From: Brevundimonas vesicularis
Lineage (GTDB): Bacteria; Pseudomonadota; Alphaproteobacteria; Caulobacterales; Caulobacteraceae
Direction: 5' to 3'
NCBI RefSeq assembly: GCF_027105095.1
Contig: NZ_CP114278.1
Span: 124,001-188,000 of the forward strand
Length of the DNA stretch: 64,000 bases
A program made the position numbers and the translations under genes. The notes under the pieces are model-generated. The model did not search any database and had not been told where the DNA came from. It saw only the letters and a list, made by a program, of their open reading frames with translations. Shown in pieces: positions 28,972 through 37,732 of the stretch (position 1 is the first letter of the stretch; each line of letters starts with the position of its first letter).

Positions 28972-29259
28972 TTAGGACAGCACGCCCAGGACGTCGGATT
29001 CCTTCATGATGATCAGGTCTTCGCCGTCGATCTTCACTTCCGTGCCCGACCACTTGCCGAACAGGATGCGGTCGCCAGCCTTCAGCTCAAGAGCATTGAC
29101 CTTGCCTTGGTCGTCGCGGGCGCCAGGGCCGACGGAGACGACTTCGCCTTCCTGCGGCTTTTCCTTGGCGGTGTCGGGGATGATGATGCCACCCTTGGTC
29201 TTGGATTCTTCTTCAACGCGCTTGACCAGCACGCGGTCGCCGAGCGGACGGAACGCCAT
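28972..29259 (-). CDS. groS: Co-chaperonin GroES
   Basis: A 95-residue Hsp10 with [18 protein letters not shown], the mobile loop [20 protein letters not shown], and the roof-loop and final strand [21 protein letters not shown]. It caps GroEL. It is the first gene of groESL, controlled by a CIRCE-like element and a promoter immediately upstream. Confidence 0.98.
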   Translation of the reverse strand: MAFRPLGDRVLVKRVEEESKTKGGIIIPDTAKEKPQEGEVVSVGPGARDDQGKVNALELKAGDRILFGKWSGTEVKIDGEDLIIMKESDVLGVLS

Positions 29260-29332
29260 CGGACTTCTCCCTGTAAAACCCCCGGATCGGGGCGTTTTTG
29301 AAACGGTGTGCGGCGCTCTCGCGATCGCCGTT

Positions 29333-29359
29333 TTGGCAGCCGACCAGCGAGAGTGCTAA
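29333..29359 (-). promoter_or_regulatory. CIRCE-like HrcA operator of groESL
   Basis: On the plus strand TTGGCAGCC, nine bases, then GAGTGCTAA. The second half matches the CIRCE consensus (TTAGCACTC-N9-GAGTGCTAA) perfectly, and the first half matches 6 of 9. The spacer is exactly nine. It lies 74-100 bp upstream of the groES ATG, between the promoter and the gene. HrcA itself is not in the window. Confidence 0.7.
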
Positions 29360-29368
29360 CGCGAGCGG

Positions 29369-29397
29369 GAGTTAGGCAGAGGCAGGGTCATCGTCAA
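29369..29397 (-). promoter_or_regulatory. Candidate housekeeping promoter of groESL
   Basis: On the minus strand TTGACGA (upstream end 29397) is followed after 13 bases by GCCTAACTC (downstream end 29369). This resembles the Caulobacter sigma-73 pattern TTGACGS-N10-14-GCTANAWC. The CIRCE half-sites lie just downstream, where HrcA would block initiation. A separate sigma-32 site was not resolved by eye. Confidence 0.45.
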
Positions 29398-29558
29398 GCG
29401 GCGGCGATGGATCGCCGCGCGAATTCTCTGTGACAAATGAACCGAAAATGAATGCCGACCTCCGGGGTCGTTCAAACTGGCGGCGATAGAACCTGTTCAA
29501 CGCTGGCTGCCTTCCCTGGTGCGGGAGCGCAGATCGGCAGAGAACGAAGGAGACCAAA
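29398..29558. other. Intergenic region before the glycine-zipper gene
   Basis: Together with the groES promoter region this makes a 299-bp gap between divergent genes. A GGCGGCGATGGATCGCCGC hairpin sits at about 29401-29419. A clear ribosome site, GAAGGAGACC, precedes the ATG at 29559. No EcfG-type or CtrA-type motif was found here. Confidence 0.4.
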
Positions 29559-29984
29559 ATGTCCAAGCTGCTGAAGATCACTGCGGTCGCCGCCGCCCCC
29601 GTCGTGGCCCTGAGCCTGATGGCCGCCCCGGCCTCGGCCCAGTCGCGCGATCGCGACAATACCAGCCGCAACGCCCTAATCGGCGCGGCGGTCGGCGGTT
29701 TGGCCGGCGCCCTCTACGGCAATGGGGACGGTCGCTACATCGCCGGCGGCGCCTTGGCCGGTGCGGCCGTCGGAGCCGTGGCCTCCTCGAACCGCGGCTC
29801 GGGCTGCGAATACTACCGCGGCGGCCAATGCTACCGTAACCAGGGTCACTGGGAGCGCGAGCACGGTATCGATCGCAGCCGCTCTGGCTACGACTATCGC
29901 TACGATGGCCGCCGTTACGACTCGCGCTACGACCGCCGCGACTACCGCTACGATCGCGACTACCGCTACGATCGCCGCTGGTAA
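29559..29984 (+). CDS. Exported glycine-zipper protein with Tyr-Asp-Arg repeats
   Basis: A 141-residue protein with a signal peptide (residues 1-27, ending PASAQ). A glycine-zipper hairpin follows (NALIGAAVGGLAGALYGN, then GGALAGAAVGAVA). The C-terminal third is made of repeated Y-D-x-R units (about 100-141), strongly basic and aromatic. Glycine-zipper segments usually pack in membranes, so an outer-membrane or cell-wall-associated role is possible. The gene is followed by a strong terminator. A paralogue-like lipoprotein lies at 42640. Confidence 0.8.
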   Translation: MSKLLKITAVAAAPVVALSLMAAPASAQSRDRDNTSRNALIGAAVGGLAGALYGNGDGRYIAGGALAGAAVGAVASSNRGSGCEYYRGGQCYRNQGHWEREHGIDRSRSGYDYRYDGRRYDSRYDRRDYRYDRDYRYDRRW

Positions 29985-30005
29985 CTGGCGAGGATCTTCA
30001 AAAGG

Positions 30006-30035
30006 AAAGGCCCGACCGCCCGGTCGGGCCTTTTT
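30006..30035 (+). terminator. Rho-independent terminator, usable from both sides
   Basis: AAAGGCCCGACCG-CC-CGGTCGGGCCTTTTT: a 13-bp stem with a T run on each strand, between the convergent glycine-zipper gene and pgi. Confidence 0.92.
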
Positions 30036-30039
30036 CACG

Positions 30040-31647
30040 TCAGCCCATCAGGCGGCGCATCAGGGCCGACGTGGACGGATCCAGGTCCATCGAGGGGCCG
30101 CCCGCGTCGACGTCCTTCAGGATCGCCTTTGCCAGGACCTTGCCCAGTTCGACGCCCCATTGGTCGAAGCTGTTGATGTCCCAGATCACGCCCTCGACGA
30201 AGGTCTTGTGCTCATACAGGGCCAGAAGCGCGCCCAGGGTCTCGGGCGTCAGCCGCTCCATGACGATGGCCGTCGACGGACGGTTGCCGGTGAAGGTGCG
30301 GTGGGACGCCAGGCGCGTCGCCTCCTCATCCGACAATCCTTGAGCCAACCCCTCGGCCTTGGCGGCCTCGGTCGTCTTGCCCAGCATCAGGGCCTGGCCC
30401 TGGGCCAGGGCGTTGGACCAGAGCGGCGATTCCGGCGCATCCGCATGCGTTTTGGCGACGATCACGAACTCCGCCGGCACGACCTCCGGCCCTTGGTGGA
30501 TCTGCTGGAAGAAGGCGTGCTGGCCGTTGGTGCCGGGCTCGCCGAAGACAACGGGGCAGGTCTGGCGCATCACCGGCGCGCCGTCGCGATGCACCCGCTT
30601 GCCGTTCGACTCCATCTCCAGCTGCTGCAGGAAGGACGGCAGGCGACGCAGGGCGTGGGCGTAGGGGGCGACGGTGCGGGCGGGCCGGTTGAGGCCATCG
30701 ACGTTGAACATCTGGGCCAGGGCCAGAAGGATCGGCCCATTCCGCTCCAGCGGGGCCGACACGAAATGATCGTCCATCGCGGCGGCGCCCGCCAGCATCC
30801 GTTCGAACACGTCCCAGCCCAGGGCGATGCCGCACGACAGGCTGACCGCCGACCACAGGGAATACCGCCCACCGACCCAGTCCCGGAAGGCGAACGTCCG
30901 ACCGCAGCCGAAGGCTGCCGCCTTGTCCGGCGCCGCCGTCACGCCGATGAAGTGTTTCGTCATCCCCTCGGCCGGCAGCGACGCCGCCAGCCAGGCCTTC
31001 GCCGCCTCGGCGTTGGCCAGGGTTTCCTGCGTCGTGAAGGTCTTGGACACGACCACCACCAGGGTGGTTTCGGGATCGAGGCCCGTCAGCGCCTCGGCCA
31101 TGTCGCGCGGATCGATGTTGGCGACGAAGCGTAGGTCGATGGCCGGGTCCAGCGGGCGCAGCGCATCCCAGACCACGCGCGGCCCCAGGTCCGACCCGCC
31201 GATGCCGACATGGACGATCGCCTCGAACTTACGCCCCGTCGCGCCCGCCTCTGCGCCCGACCGCACCGCGTCGGCATAGGCCTTCATGTCCGCTCGCACG
31301 GCGTCCACCTCGGCCGAGACCGGCTCGCCCAGGGCCTTAAAGTCGGCGCCCGGCGCGGCGCGCAGAGCCGGGTGCAGCACCGCCCGCCCTTCGGTCAGAT
31401 TGACGGCCTCGCCGGCGAAGAGGGCCGCGCGACGTCCCTCGACATCGCTGGCGCGCGCCAAGTCCAGACAGGCGTCGAAGGCTGCGCGGGTCCAGCTCTG
31501 TTTCGACAGGTCCAGATAGAGCCCCGCCGCCTCGACCGACATCCGTGCAAGCCGGTCGGGATCGGCGGCGAACTGATCGACGATCCGCGCGGAGGCGGCC
31601 TCGGCGGCGGCTTGGTCGAAGGCGGTCCAGGCGGCGTCGCAGGTCAT
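30040..31647 (-). CDS. pgi: Glucose-6-phosphate isomerase
   Basis: A 535-residue enzyme interconverting glucose-6-phosphate and fructose-6-phosphate. Family motifs include VHVGIGGSDLGPRVVWDAL, the catalytic GEPGTNGQHAFFQQIHQG (Glu and His) and INSFDQWGVELGK near the end. The ATG at 31647 has GGAG 6 bp upstream; in-frame starts at 31659 and 31680 lack this. Only the first part of the gap to the divergent gene at 31747 shows structure, a 16-bp palindrome. Confidence 0.95.
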   Translation of the reverse strand: MTCDAAWTAFDQAAAEAASARIVDQFAADPDRLARMSVEAAGLYLDLSKQSWTRAAFDACLDLARASDVEGRRAALFAGEAVNLTEGRAVLHPALRAAPGADFKALGEPVSAEVDAVRADMKAYADAVRSGAEAGATGRKFEAIVHVGIGGSDLGPRVVWDALRPLDPAIDLRFVANIDPRDMAEALTGLDPETTLVVVVSKTFTTQETLANAEAAKAWLAASLPAEGMTKHFIGVTAAPDKAAAFGCGRTFAFRDWVGGRYSLWSAVSLSCGIALGWDVFERMLAGAAAMDDHFVSAPLERNGPILLALAQMFNVDGLNRPARTVAPYAHALRRLPSFLQQLEMESNGKRVHRDGAPVMRQTCPVVFGEPGTNGQHAFFQQIHQGPEVVPAEFVIVAKTHADAPESPLWSNALAQGQALMLGKTTEAAKAEGLAQGLSDEEATRLASHRTFTGNRPSTAIVMERLTPETLGALLALYEHKTFVEGVIWDINSFDQWGVELGKVLAKAILKDVDAGGPSMDLDPSTSALMRRLMG

Positions 31648-31672
31648 CGTCGTCTCCATCGGGAATGACAGG

Positions 31673-31688
31673 GTAAACACTCGTTTAC
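31673..31688. promoter_or_regulatory. Palindromic operator-like site GTAAAC-N4-GTTTAC
   Basis: GTAAACACTCGTTTAC is a perfect 6-bp inverted repeat with a 4-base spacer, AT-rich against a GC-rich background. It lies 26 bp upstream of the pgi start and 58 bp upstream of the divergent gene at 31747. Its position suits a repressor operator. The regulator is not known from the sequence. Confidence 0.4.
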
Positions 31689-31746
31689 GGCTGGGGCGTA
31701 TTCAGGTTCAACGTCCCAGCGGACGCTGAAACAGGAAGTCACCTCC

Positions 31747-32223
31747 ATGTCCTGCGGCCTTGCTCTCACGATCGCCCTGGCGATGTCCAATCCCTCGGTG
31801 GCCCTGGCCGCCGAACAGCCGGCCGCCGCGCCCGGCGCGCCGGTCTCGGTGGCGGGCGAGCCGCTGTTCGCCGACATCATCTCGCGCTCGGCCAGCCTGA
31901 AGGCCGTGGTCGACGGTTGGGCCGCCGCCAAGGCCGCAGACGACGCCGCCTTCTTCACCAGCCAGGCCTTCACCGGATTCAAGGCCCAGGCGGAACAGTT
32001 GGCCGCCCTGGACATGCAGGGCCACCTGATCCTGAAGGAACGCGGCACCGACGGCGATCTGAAATGCATCCTGCGCGGCATTTCCGAGGACATGCCCAAG
32101 AAGGTTCAAGCCGTTCAGGCCGCCGCCAACCCGGCCGAACGCGCCACAGCCCTGTCGGAACTGTCCTATCTGCTGAACGACAACGTCGAAGTCATCACCG
32201 CCCCGCCCAAGCCGGAAGTCTGA
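31747..32223 (+). CDS. Exported protein of unknown function
   Basis: A 158-residue protein with an N-terminal signal peptide (MSCGLALTIALAMSNPSVALA). The mature part is predicted largely alpha-helical, acidic and Ala-rich, with a single Cys in DLKCILRGISEDM. No family is recognised. AGGAAG lies about 10 bp before the ATG. It is divergent from pgi and its stop is 6 bp from that of recQ. Confidence 0.7.
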   Translation: MSCGLALTIALAMSNPSVALAAEQPAAAPGAPVSVAGEPLFADIISRSASLKAVVDGWAAAKAADDAAFFTSQAFTGFKAQAEQLAALDMQGHLILKERGTDGDLKCILRGISEDMPKKVQAVQAAANPAERATALSELSYLLNDNVEVITAPPKPEV

Positions 32224-32229
32224 CGCCTT

Positions 32230-34107
32230 CTAGAGAGCGGCCAGCGCCTCCAGTACGCCCTTGCCGTAGCGATCCAGCTTGGACTGACCGACGCCGGAAA
32301 TGGCGCCCAGACTGTTCAGGTCGCCCGGCTCGGCTTGGGCGATCTCCAGCAGCGTCCGGTCCTGGAAGATGACATAGGGCGGGACGTGCTGTTCCGAGGC
32401 GCGGTCGCGGCGCCAGGCGCGCAAGGCCTCGAACCGGGCGCGGACGTCCGCGTCCATCGTCTCCAGCGCCGCATTGCGCCCTTCGCCCGATCGGTCACGA
32501 CGGCGCGGGGCCGTATCGGCCCTCAGCGGCGCGCGACGCACCTCGATCTGGCGCTCGCCGCGATAGACGGCCCGCACCGCCTCGGGATCGCCCAGCCCGA
32601 CCAGCGGCTTACCGTCATTGGGATCCTCGGCCAGCAGACCTTCGAACAGCAGGTGATCGACGATCTCGCGCCAGCTGTTCAGCGAAATCTCGCGCCCGAT
32701 GCCCCAGGTGGACAGTTGCTGCTCCCACGGCTGCACGTCCTTGGTGCGGGCGGTTAGGTGATCGACGACGCGATTGCGCCCGAACCGGCCGCCTAAGCGC
32801 TGCACCGCCGCCAACGCCTTCTGGGCCGGGACGGTCGCATCATAAAGCTGGGGCGGGTCGCCGCAGATGTCGCAGACGCCGCAAGGCTGGGCGTCATGCT
32901 CGCCGAAGTATCGCCGCACGGCCTGGGCGCGACAGACGGCGCCGTCCAGCATGGCGAACAGCTGACGGGTCTTCCTGACCTGGACCGATTTGACCTCCTC
33001 GGCCATCGGGCGGCTATCCAGCCGACGCAAGGACCAGGCGATGTCGGACGGCCCATACAGGGTGATGCCCTCGGCCGGTTCGCCGTCGCGCCCGCCCCGG
33101 CCGATCTCCTGCCAATAGGCCTCCAGGCTGCCCGGCGGATCGGCGTGGATGACGAAGCGGACATCGGCCTTGTCGACGCCCATGCCGAAGGCGATGGTGG
33201 CGACCATCACGGCGCCCTCTTCGGCCAGGAAGCGTTCCAGCCGGCGGTCACGCTCCTTCGTGTCCATGCCGGCGTGATAGGCGATGGCGTTGGTCCCGGC
33301 GTCGCGCAGCGCCTGGGCCACGCGGTCGCAGCCGTCGCGGCTGCCGCAATAGACCACGCCCGACTTGCCCCGCCGTTCGCGCACCAGTTCGATGACGCGG
33401 GCGTCGGTCTTGGCGCGAGATGCGCTCTCCTTGCGCTCAGCCGAAAGCTGCAGGTTCGGACGCGCGAAGCTGTCGACGAAGACCGTCGCCTCTTCCAGCC
33501 GAAGCGAGCGCAGGATGTCGTCGCGCGTGCGGGCGTCGGCGGTCGCCGTCACCGCGATGCGCGGGACATCGGGAAACCGCTCGGCCAGCAGACCCAGGTT
33601 GCGATAGTCGGGGCGGAAGTCGTGGCCCCATTGCGAGACGCAGTGCGCCTCGTCGATGGCGATCAGGCTGAGCGGCAGTTCCGCCAGCCGGTCCATCATG
33701 GCGCCCGCCGCCAGGCCTTCGGGCGAGACATAGAGCAGGTCCAGCCCCCCCGACCGCGCCGCCGCCCAGATGGCCGAACGCTCGTCCAGAGACACGCCAG
33801 AATCCAGCCGCGCCGCCGCGACGCCCTGCTGCTTCAACGCCTCGACCTGATCGGTCATCAGGGCGATCAGCGGCGACACCACCAGCCCCAGTCCGGGGCG
33901 CAGGATGGCCGGGATCTGATAGCAGACGCTCTTGCCGCCGCCGGTCGGCAGGACGGCCAGCACATCGCCGCCCGACAGGATCCGCTCGACCACCTGCCCC
34001 TGCAGCCCCCGGAAGTCGGCGTGCCCCCAGACGCGCGCCAGCAACGTCCGCGCGTCGTTCAGGTCAGGCGTATCGGTGCGGGAGAACTGGGGGCGCGTGG
34101 CCGGCAT
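32230..34107 (-). CDS. recQ: ATP-dependent DNA helicase RecQ
   Basis: A 625-residue 3'-5' helicase. Motif I is PTGGGKSVCYQ and the DEAH motif is in AIDEAHCVSQWGHDFRPDY. The RecQ zinc site is present (CRAQAVRRYFGEHDAQPCGVCDIC region), followed by the winged helix. A C-terminal HRDC domain closes with GAISGVGQSKLDRYG. It acts in recombination and fork repair. The start could be ATG 34107 or GTG 34122; neither has a clear ribosome site, and no LexA box (GTTC-N7-GTTC) was seen upstream. Confidence 0.94.
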   Translation of the reverse strand: MPATRPQFSRTDTPDLNDARTLLARVWGHADFRGLQGQVVERILSGGDVLAVLPTGGGKSVCYQIPAILRPGLGLVVSPLIALMTDQVEALKQQGVAAARLDSGVSLDERSAIWAAARSGGLDLLYVSPEGLAAGAMMDRLAELPLSLIAIDEAHCVSQWGHDFRPDYRNLGLLAERFPDVPRIAVTATADARTRDDILRSLRLEEATVFVDSFARPNLQLSAERKESASRAKTDARVIELVRERRGKSGVVYCGSRDGCDRVAQALRDAGTNAIAYHAGMDTKERDRRLERFLAEEGAVMVATIAFGMGVDKADVRFVIHADPPGSLEAYWQEIGRGGRDGEPAEGITLYGPSDIAWSLRRLDSRPMAEEVKSVQVRKTRQLFAMLDGAVCRAQAVRRYFGEHDAQPCGVCDICGDPPQLYDATVPAQKALAAVQRLGGRFGRNRVVDHLTARTKDVQPWEQQLSTWGIGREISLNSWREIVDHLLFEGLLAEDPNDGKPLVGLGDPEAVRAVYRGERQIEVRRAPLRADTAPRRRDRSGEGRNAALETMDADVRARFEALRAWRRDRASEQHVPPYVIFQDRTLLEIAQAEPGDLNSLGAISGVGQSKLDRYGKGVLEALAAL

Positions 34108-34141
34108 CCTTAAGCTGTGCACTCTTTGTTCCCAAACAGAA

Positions 34142-34178
34142 GACGCCGCCGGCCGCGAAGGCGACCGGCGGCGGCGTC
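34142..34178 (-). terminator. Stem-loop terminator of the NDUFA9-like gene
   Basis: GACGCCGCCGG and CCGGCGGCGGCGTC form a long GC stem around a loop of about 10 bases. On the minus strand it follows the stop at 34192 and is trailed by TCTGTTT. The T run is weak. Confidence 0.6.
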
Positions 34179-34191
34179 ATAGGGGGAGGGT

Positions 34192-35169
34192 TTAGTGGGC
34201 GGGCGCTTCGGCGAACTGGCCGCCGACGCGGTAGCGCCACAGATAGGATGGGGCGATCGCCGCCATGCCGGCCGGATGGTCGATGCCCAGATCGCTGAGG
34301 CCGAACGCATCGGCGGCGACTACATTGTCCTTCTCCAGCATCAGCACCTGATCGCGCGTCAGCGGCGGCGTGAGCCCGACGAACCGGCTCAGTTGCAGCA
34401 GCGAACCCAGGGGCTTGGCGACGCTGAAGGGCACCGAAACCAGCATCCGGTCGCGACCCGTCTCACGCCGCACCAGCTCCAGCACTTCCCGGAAGGTGTA
34501 GAGGCTCGGCCCGCCCAGTTCATAGGTGCGGCCGGCCGCGTCCGCGCGGGTCACGCCGCGCGCGATGGCCTCGGCGACGTCGCCGACATAGACCGGCTGG
34601 AACCGGGTCTCGCCGCCGCCGATCAGCGGCAGGGCCGGCGCCATCGTCGCCATCGCGGCGAAGCGATTGAGGAAGCTGTCGCCCGCGCCGAAAACCAGCG
34701 ACGGACGCAGGATCACCGCATCCGGATAGACGGCGCGAACGGCCGCCTCGGCCTGGGCCTTGGTGCGACCATAGGCCGAAGGGCTGGCGGCGTCGGCGCC
34801 GATGGCGGAGATCTGGACCAGGCGCTCAACGCCCGCCGCCTTGGCGGCCTCGGCGATGGTCTTGGCCGCCTCGGTGTGGACGGCGTCGAAGCCGCGCTTG
34901 CCGCCTGCGTCATGCAGCACGCCGACCAGATTGACGACGGCGTCCGCGCCGCGCACGGCCTGCGCCACATCCGCCGGGTTGGTGATGTCGCAGCGCATGA
35001 ACTGGATCTGTCCGGGATCGCCAAGCGGCTGGATCTCGATCGCCAGGACCGGGTTGCGCACGGCGACCCGAATGCGCCAGCCGCGACGCGCCAGGGCGCG
35101 CACCGCCTGCGACCCGATAAAGCCCGAACCTCCGAAGAGGGTCACGACGCCGGGGGCGAGGTCAGCCAT
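34192..35169 (-). CDS. NAD(P)-binding epimerase-like protein (complex I NDUFA9 family)
   Basis: A 325-residue atypical short-chain dehydrogenase. The Rossmann motif TLFGGSGFIGSQAVRALARRG lies at residues 9-29. LVQISAIGADAASPSAYGRTKAQAE gives the S..Y...K-like site, and VFGAGDSFLNRF is typical of alphaproteobacterial NDUFA9 homologues. In mitochondria this protein binds NADPH within complex I; the bacterial role is less certain. The ATG at 35169 is preferred to a longer frame reaching 35229. It is divergent from the DUF488 gene. Confidence 0.85.
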   Translation of the reverse strand: MADLAPGVVTLFGGSGFIGSQAVRALARRGWRIRVAVRNPVLAIEIQPLGDPGQIQFMRCDITNPADVAQAVRGADAVVNLVGVLHDAGGKRGFDAVHTEAAKTIAEAAKAAGVERLVQISAIGADAASPSAYGRTKAQAEAAVRAVYPDAVILRPSLVFGAGDSFLNRFAAMATMAPALPLIGGGETRFQPVYVGDVAEAIARGVTRADAAGRTYELGGPSLYTFREVLELVRRETGRDRMLVSVPFSVAKPLGSLLQLSRFVGLTPPLTRDQVLMLEKDNVVAADAFGLSDLGIDHPAGMAAIAPSYLWRYRVGGQFAEAPAH

Positions 35170-35284
35170 GGGGAAAGCTCCAGTCGAAATCCGTTTCGGC
35201 GGGATAGACGATAGGGCGCCGCACCGCAACGCGAGCCTTCACGGTCACGCTGGCGTTCGACGCGCGGCCGCCCATCTGAGGCGG

Positions 35285-35716
35285 ATGAAGCTTTTCACCA
35301 TTGGCTACGAGGGCGCGACCCAGGCCGACGTCATCGCGCGGCTGAAGACGGCCGGCGTGCAGACCCTGGTCGATGTCCGCGCGGTCGCCGCATCCCGCCG
35401 CGCCGGCTTTTCCAAGACGATCCTGGGCGAGAGTCTGAAGGCCGAAGGGATCGACTATGTCCACCTGCGCGGGCTGGGCACGCCCAAGGCGGGACGTGAC
35501 GCGGCGCGCAAGGGCCGTGTCGACGAAATGCGCGCCATCTTCGCCGATCACCTGGCCGAACCCCAGGCGCAGGTCGAGTACGAGCGGCTGAAGGCGCTGG
35601 CGGTCGACAAACCCGTCGCCCTGCTGTGCTTTGAGGCCGACCACGCCGGCTGCCACCGCGCCGTCCTGGCGGAACGACTGTCGGAGGAAACCGGCGTGGC
35701 GGTCGTGGACATCTAG
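35285..35716 (+). CDS. DUF488-family protein
   Basis: A 143-residue protein starting MKLFTIGYEGATQADVI. The family motifs LVDVRAVAASRRAGFSK and LLCFEADHAGCHRAVLAERL are present, the latter with the conserved C-x7-CHR. DUF488 proteins are small, soluble and widespread; a molecular function is not established. The stop is 2 bp from that of the convergent M1 peptidase gene. Confidence 0.88.
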   Translation: MKLFTIGYEGATQADVIARLKTAGVQTLVDVRAVAASRRAGFSKTILGESLKAEGIDYVHLRGLGTPKAGRDAARKGRVDEMRAIFADHLAEPQAQVEYERLKALAVDKPVALLCFEADHAGCHRAVLAERLSEETGVAVVDI

Positions 35717-35718
35717 CC

Positions 35719-37671
35719 TTACGGCCGTCCGACCAGCTGATCGACCGAACCGCTGGTGACCGGGTGATAGAGCGGCCGGGCCTCGGCGTAGATGCGTCGC
35801 GCATTGCCGCGCCCCCATTCGCCCTCGTTCCACAGGGTCTGGAACAGCGGCAGGACGAACTTGCGACGCCCCTGGCTGGTCAGGAACTTCTCGGCCGTGG
35901 CGACCGACGGCTGATAGCGATGGGCCAGGGCGATCTGCAGCCAGGCGAAGGTCAGTTCGGCGTTGCCTTCGTTCGCCAGGTTCAGCGTCCGCTCCAGATC
36001 GGCCAGCTGCGCATTCGTCAGCCAGTCGCCCCCCGCCCGCAGACCCTCGGGCCGCCAGCCCAGGAAGCGCTGGCGCTGCTGGGTGTTCCAGTCCGCCCAC
36101 GGAATTGCCGAGGCCGGTCCCTTGTCCTTGAAGAAGGCGACGGCGGCCGCATCCACCGGCTCGAAGGCGTGGGACACCGGCGCCACGGCGTTGGATGGCA
36201 GGCCGGGCTGATAGACCCAGGCGTCCATCTGCAGCTGACTTTCCAGCGCCGCGTCGCCCTTGATCAGATTGTCGCGGATGTCCTTCAGGAACATGGCCGT
36301 CGTCATGGGGCGATAGGCGTTGCGGTCGAAATAGCCGCGCAGCCAGGCGTCGAACCGATCCCGTCCGACGGTGCGTTCGATTGTCCGCAGGAACAGGGCG
36401 CCCTTCTCGTAGGCGATGTCGTTCATGCCGTCGTCGGGATCGCGGCCCTTCAGGTCCAGGTGCAGGCGGGTATCCGCCGCCGGCAAGGACTTCAGCGTGT
36501 CCTGAAGGCTGTCCCAGCCCAGCACCTGCTCCTGCATGGCGCGGTCATGACCATAGACCGACTCCATGATCCGGTTCTCGAAATAGACGGTGAAGCCCTC
36601 GTTCAGCCAGAAGTCGTTCCAGGTCGCGTTGGTCACCAGATTGCCCGACCAGGAGTGCGCCAGCTCGTGCGCGACCAGCGACACCAGCGAGCGATCGCCG
36701 GCGATGATGGTCGGGGTGGCGAAGGTCAGTTTCGGGTTCTCCATCCCGCCGAACGGGAAGGAGGGCGGCAGGACCAGGAGGTCGTAGCGGCCCCAGCGAT
36801 AGGGGCCGTACAGCTTCTCGGCCGCCGTCACCATCTGGGCGGTCGGCTCCAGCTCCCATTGGGCGGCGCGCAGGCGGCTGGGCTCGGTCCAGACCCCGGT
36901 GCGGCCGTCGAACGGCGCAAAGGCGATATCGCCGACGCCCAGCGCGATCAGATAGGGCGGGATCGGATTGTCCATCCGGAAGCGCCAGGTCTTCATCCCG
37001 TTTGCGGCTCGCTCGCCGTTGGGCGTCAGATGATCGGCGCTCATGACCACCGTCAGGTCTTCGGGCGCGGTGATGCGGGCCGAATAGGTCTGGCGGATGC
37101 CGGGGCTGTCCTGGGTCGGGACCCAGGTGCGGGTCAGGATCGCCTGGCCCTGGCTGAACAGATAGGGCTTCTGTCCACCTGCCGTCTGGCTGGGGCTCAG
37201 CCATTGCAGGGCCGCCGCGTTGGGGCGGGTCGAATAGCGGATGGTGATCTTGCGCCGCTCATTGGCGGCGAAGGCCGGGAAATAGACCGTCAGCGGCTGG
37301 CCCAGGACGGCGTCATTGTCGCCGACGACATAGCGCAGCGGCTGACCCGCCGCGTCGCGCACGTCCTGAATGTCCAGGTCGCGGATATCCAGCACGATCT
37401 CGTTGGCGCCCGGGATCGCCAGGATGTCCAGGGTCGCCGTGCCCGCCAGGGTCTTGGCGTTGAAGTCGGCGGTCAGGTCCAGGGCCACATCGACAACTCG
37501 GGCTATCTCGGGCCGGGCGTGGGTGTGGACGTCCACCGCTTCGGGACCGGGCGCCGGGGCGATGGCGGGCGGGGTCATGGCCGACCCTCCCGTCGTGGTG
37601 GAGCAGGCGCTCAGACCCATGGCGGCGGCCAGGGCGAGGGCGGAGACGAGACCGAGCGCTTTCAGCGTCAT
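35719..37671 (-). CDS. M1-family aminopeptidase lipoprotein
   Basis: A 650-residue protein with a lipobox signal peptide (LSAC, lipidated Cys23). An N-terminal beta-saddle domain is followed by the M1 thermolysin-like domain: GGMEN exopeptidase motif at 308-312, HELAHSWSGN with zinc ligands His335 and His339, and Glu358 in NEGFTVYFE. A helical C-terminal domain follows (about 500-650), as in leukotriene A4 hydrolase-like enzymes. It should remove N-terminal residues from peptides in the periplasm. Lipidation depends on Lnt, encoded earlier in the window. Confidence 0.92.
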   Translation of the reverse strand: MTLKALGLVSALALAAAMGLSACSTTTGGSAMTPPAIAPAPGPEAVDVHTHARPEIARVVDVALDLTADFNAKTLAGTATLDILAIPGANEIVLDIRDLDIQDVRDAAGQPLRYVVGDNDAVLGQPLTVYFPAFAANERRKITIRYSTRPNAAALQWLSPSQTAGGQKPYLFSQGQAILTRTWVPTQDSPGIRQTYSARITAPEDLTVVMSADHLTPNGERAANGMKTWRFRMDNPIPPYLIALGVGDIAFAPFDGRTGVWTEPSRLRAAQWELEPTAQMVTAAEKLYGPYRWGRYDLLVLPPSFPFGGMENPKLTFATPTIIAGDRSLVSLVAHELAHSWSGNLVTNATWNDFWLNEGFTVYFENRIMESVYGHDRAMQEQVLGWDSLQDTLKSLPAADTRLHLDLKGRDPDDGMNDIAYEKGALFLRTIERTVGRDRFDAWLRGYFDRNAYRPMTTAMFLKDIRDNLIKGDAALESQLQMDAWVYQPGLPSNAVAPVSHAFEPVDAAAVAFFKDKGPASAIPWADWNTQQRQRFLGWRPEGLRAGGDWLTNAQLADLERTLNLANEGNAELTFAWLQIALAHRYQPSVATAEKFLTSQGRRKFVLPLFQTLWNEGEWGRGNARRIYAEARPLYHPVTSGSVDQLVGRP

Positions 37672-37732
37672 CGAGGTTTCCTGGGCTGATCTTGACGATT
37701 GGCCCGGAGAACGCGCGGAAACGCGAAAAAGA

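Noticed and set aside
29885..29980. CTACGATCGC-type DNA repeats as an independent element
   Set aside because: They encode the Y-D-x-R units in the tail of the glycine-zipper protein and keep frame throughout.
34108..34141. LexA-type SOS box upstream of recQ
   Set aside because: Only one GTTC half is present; the GTTC-N7-GTTC spacing required in Alphaproteobacteria is not met.
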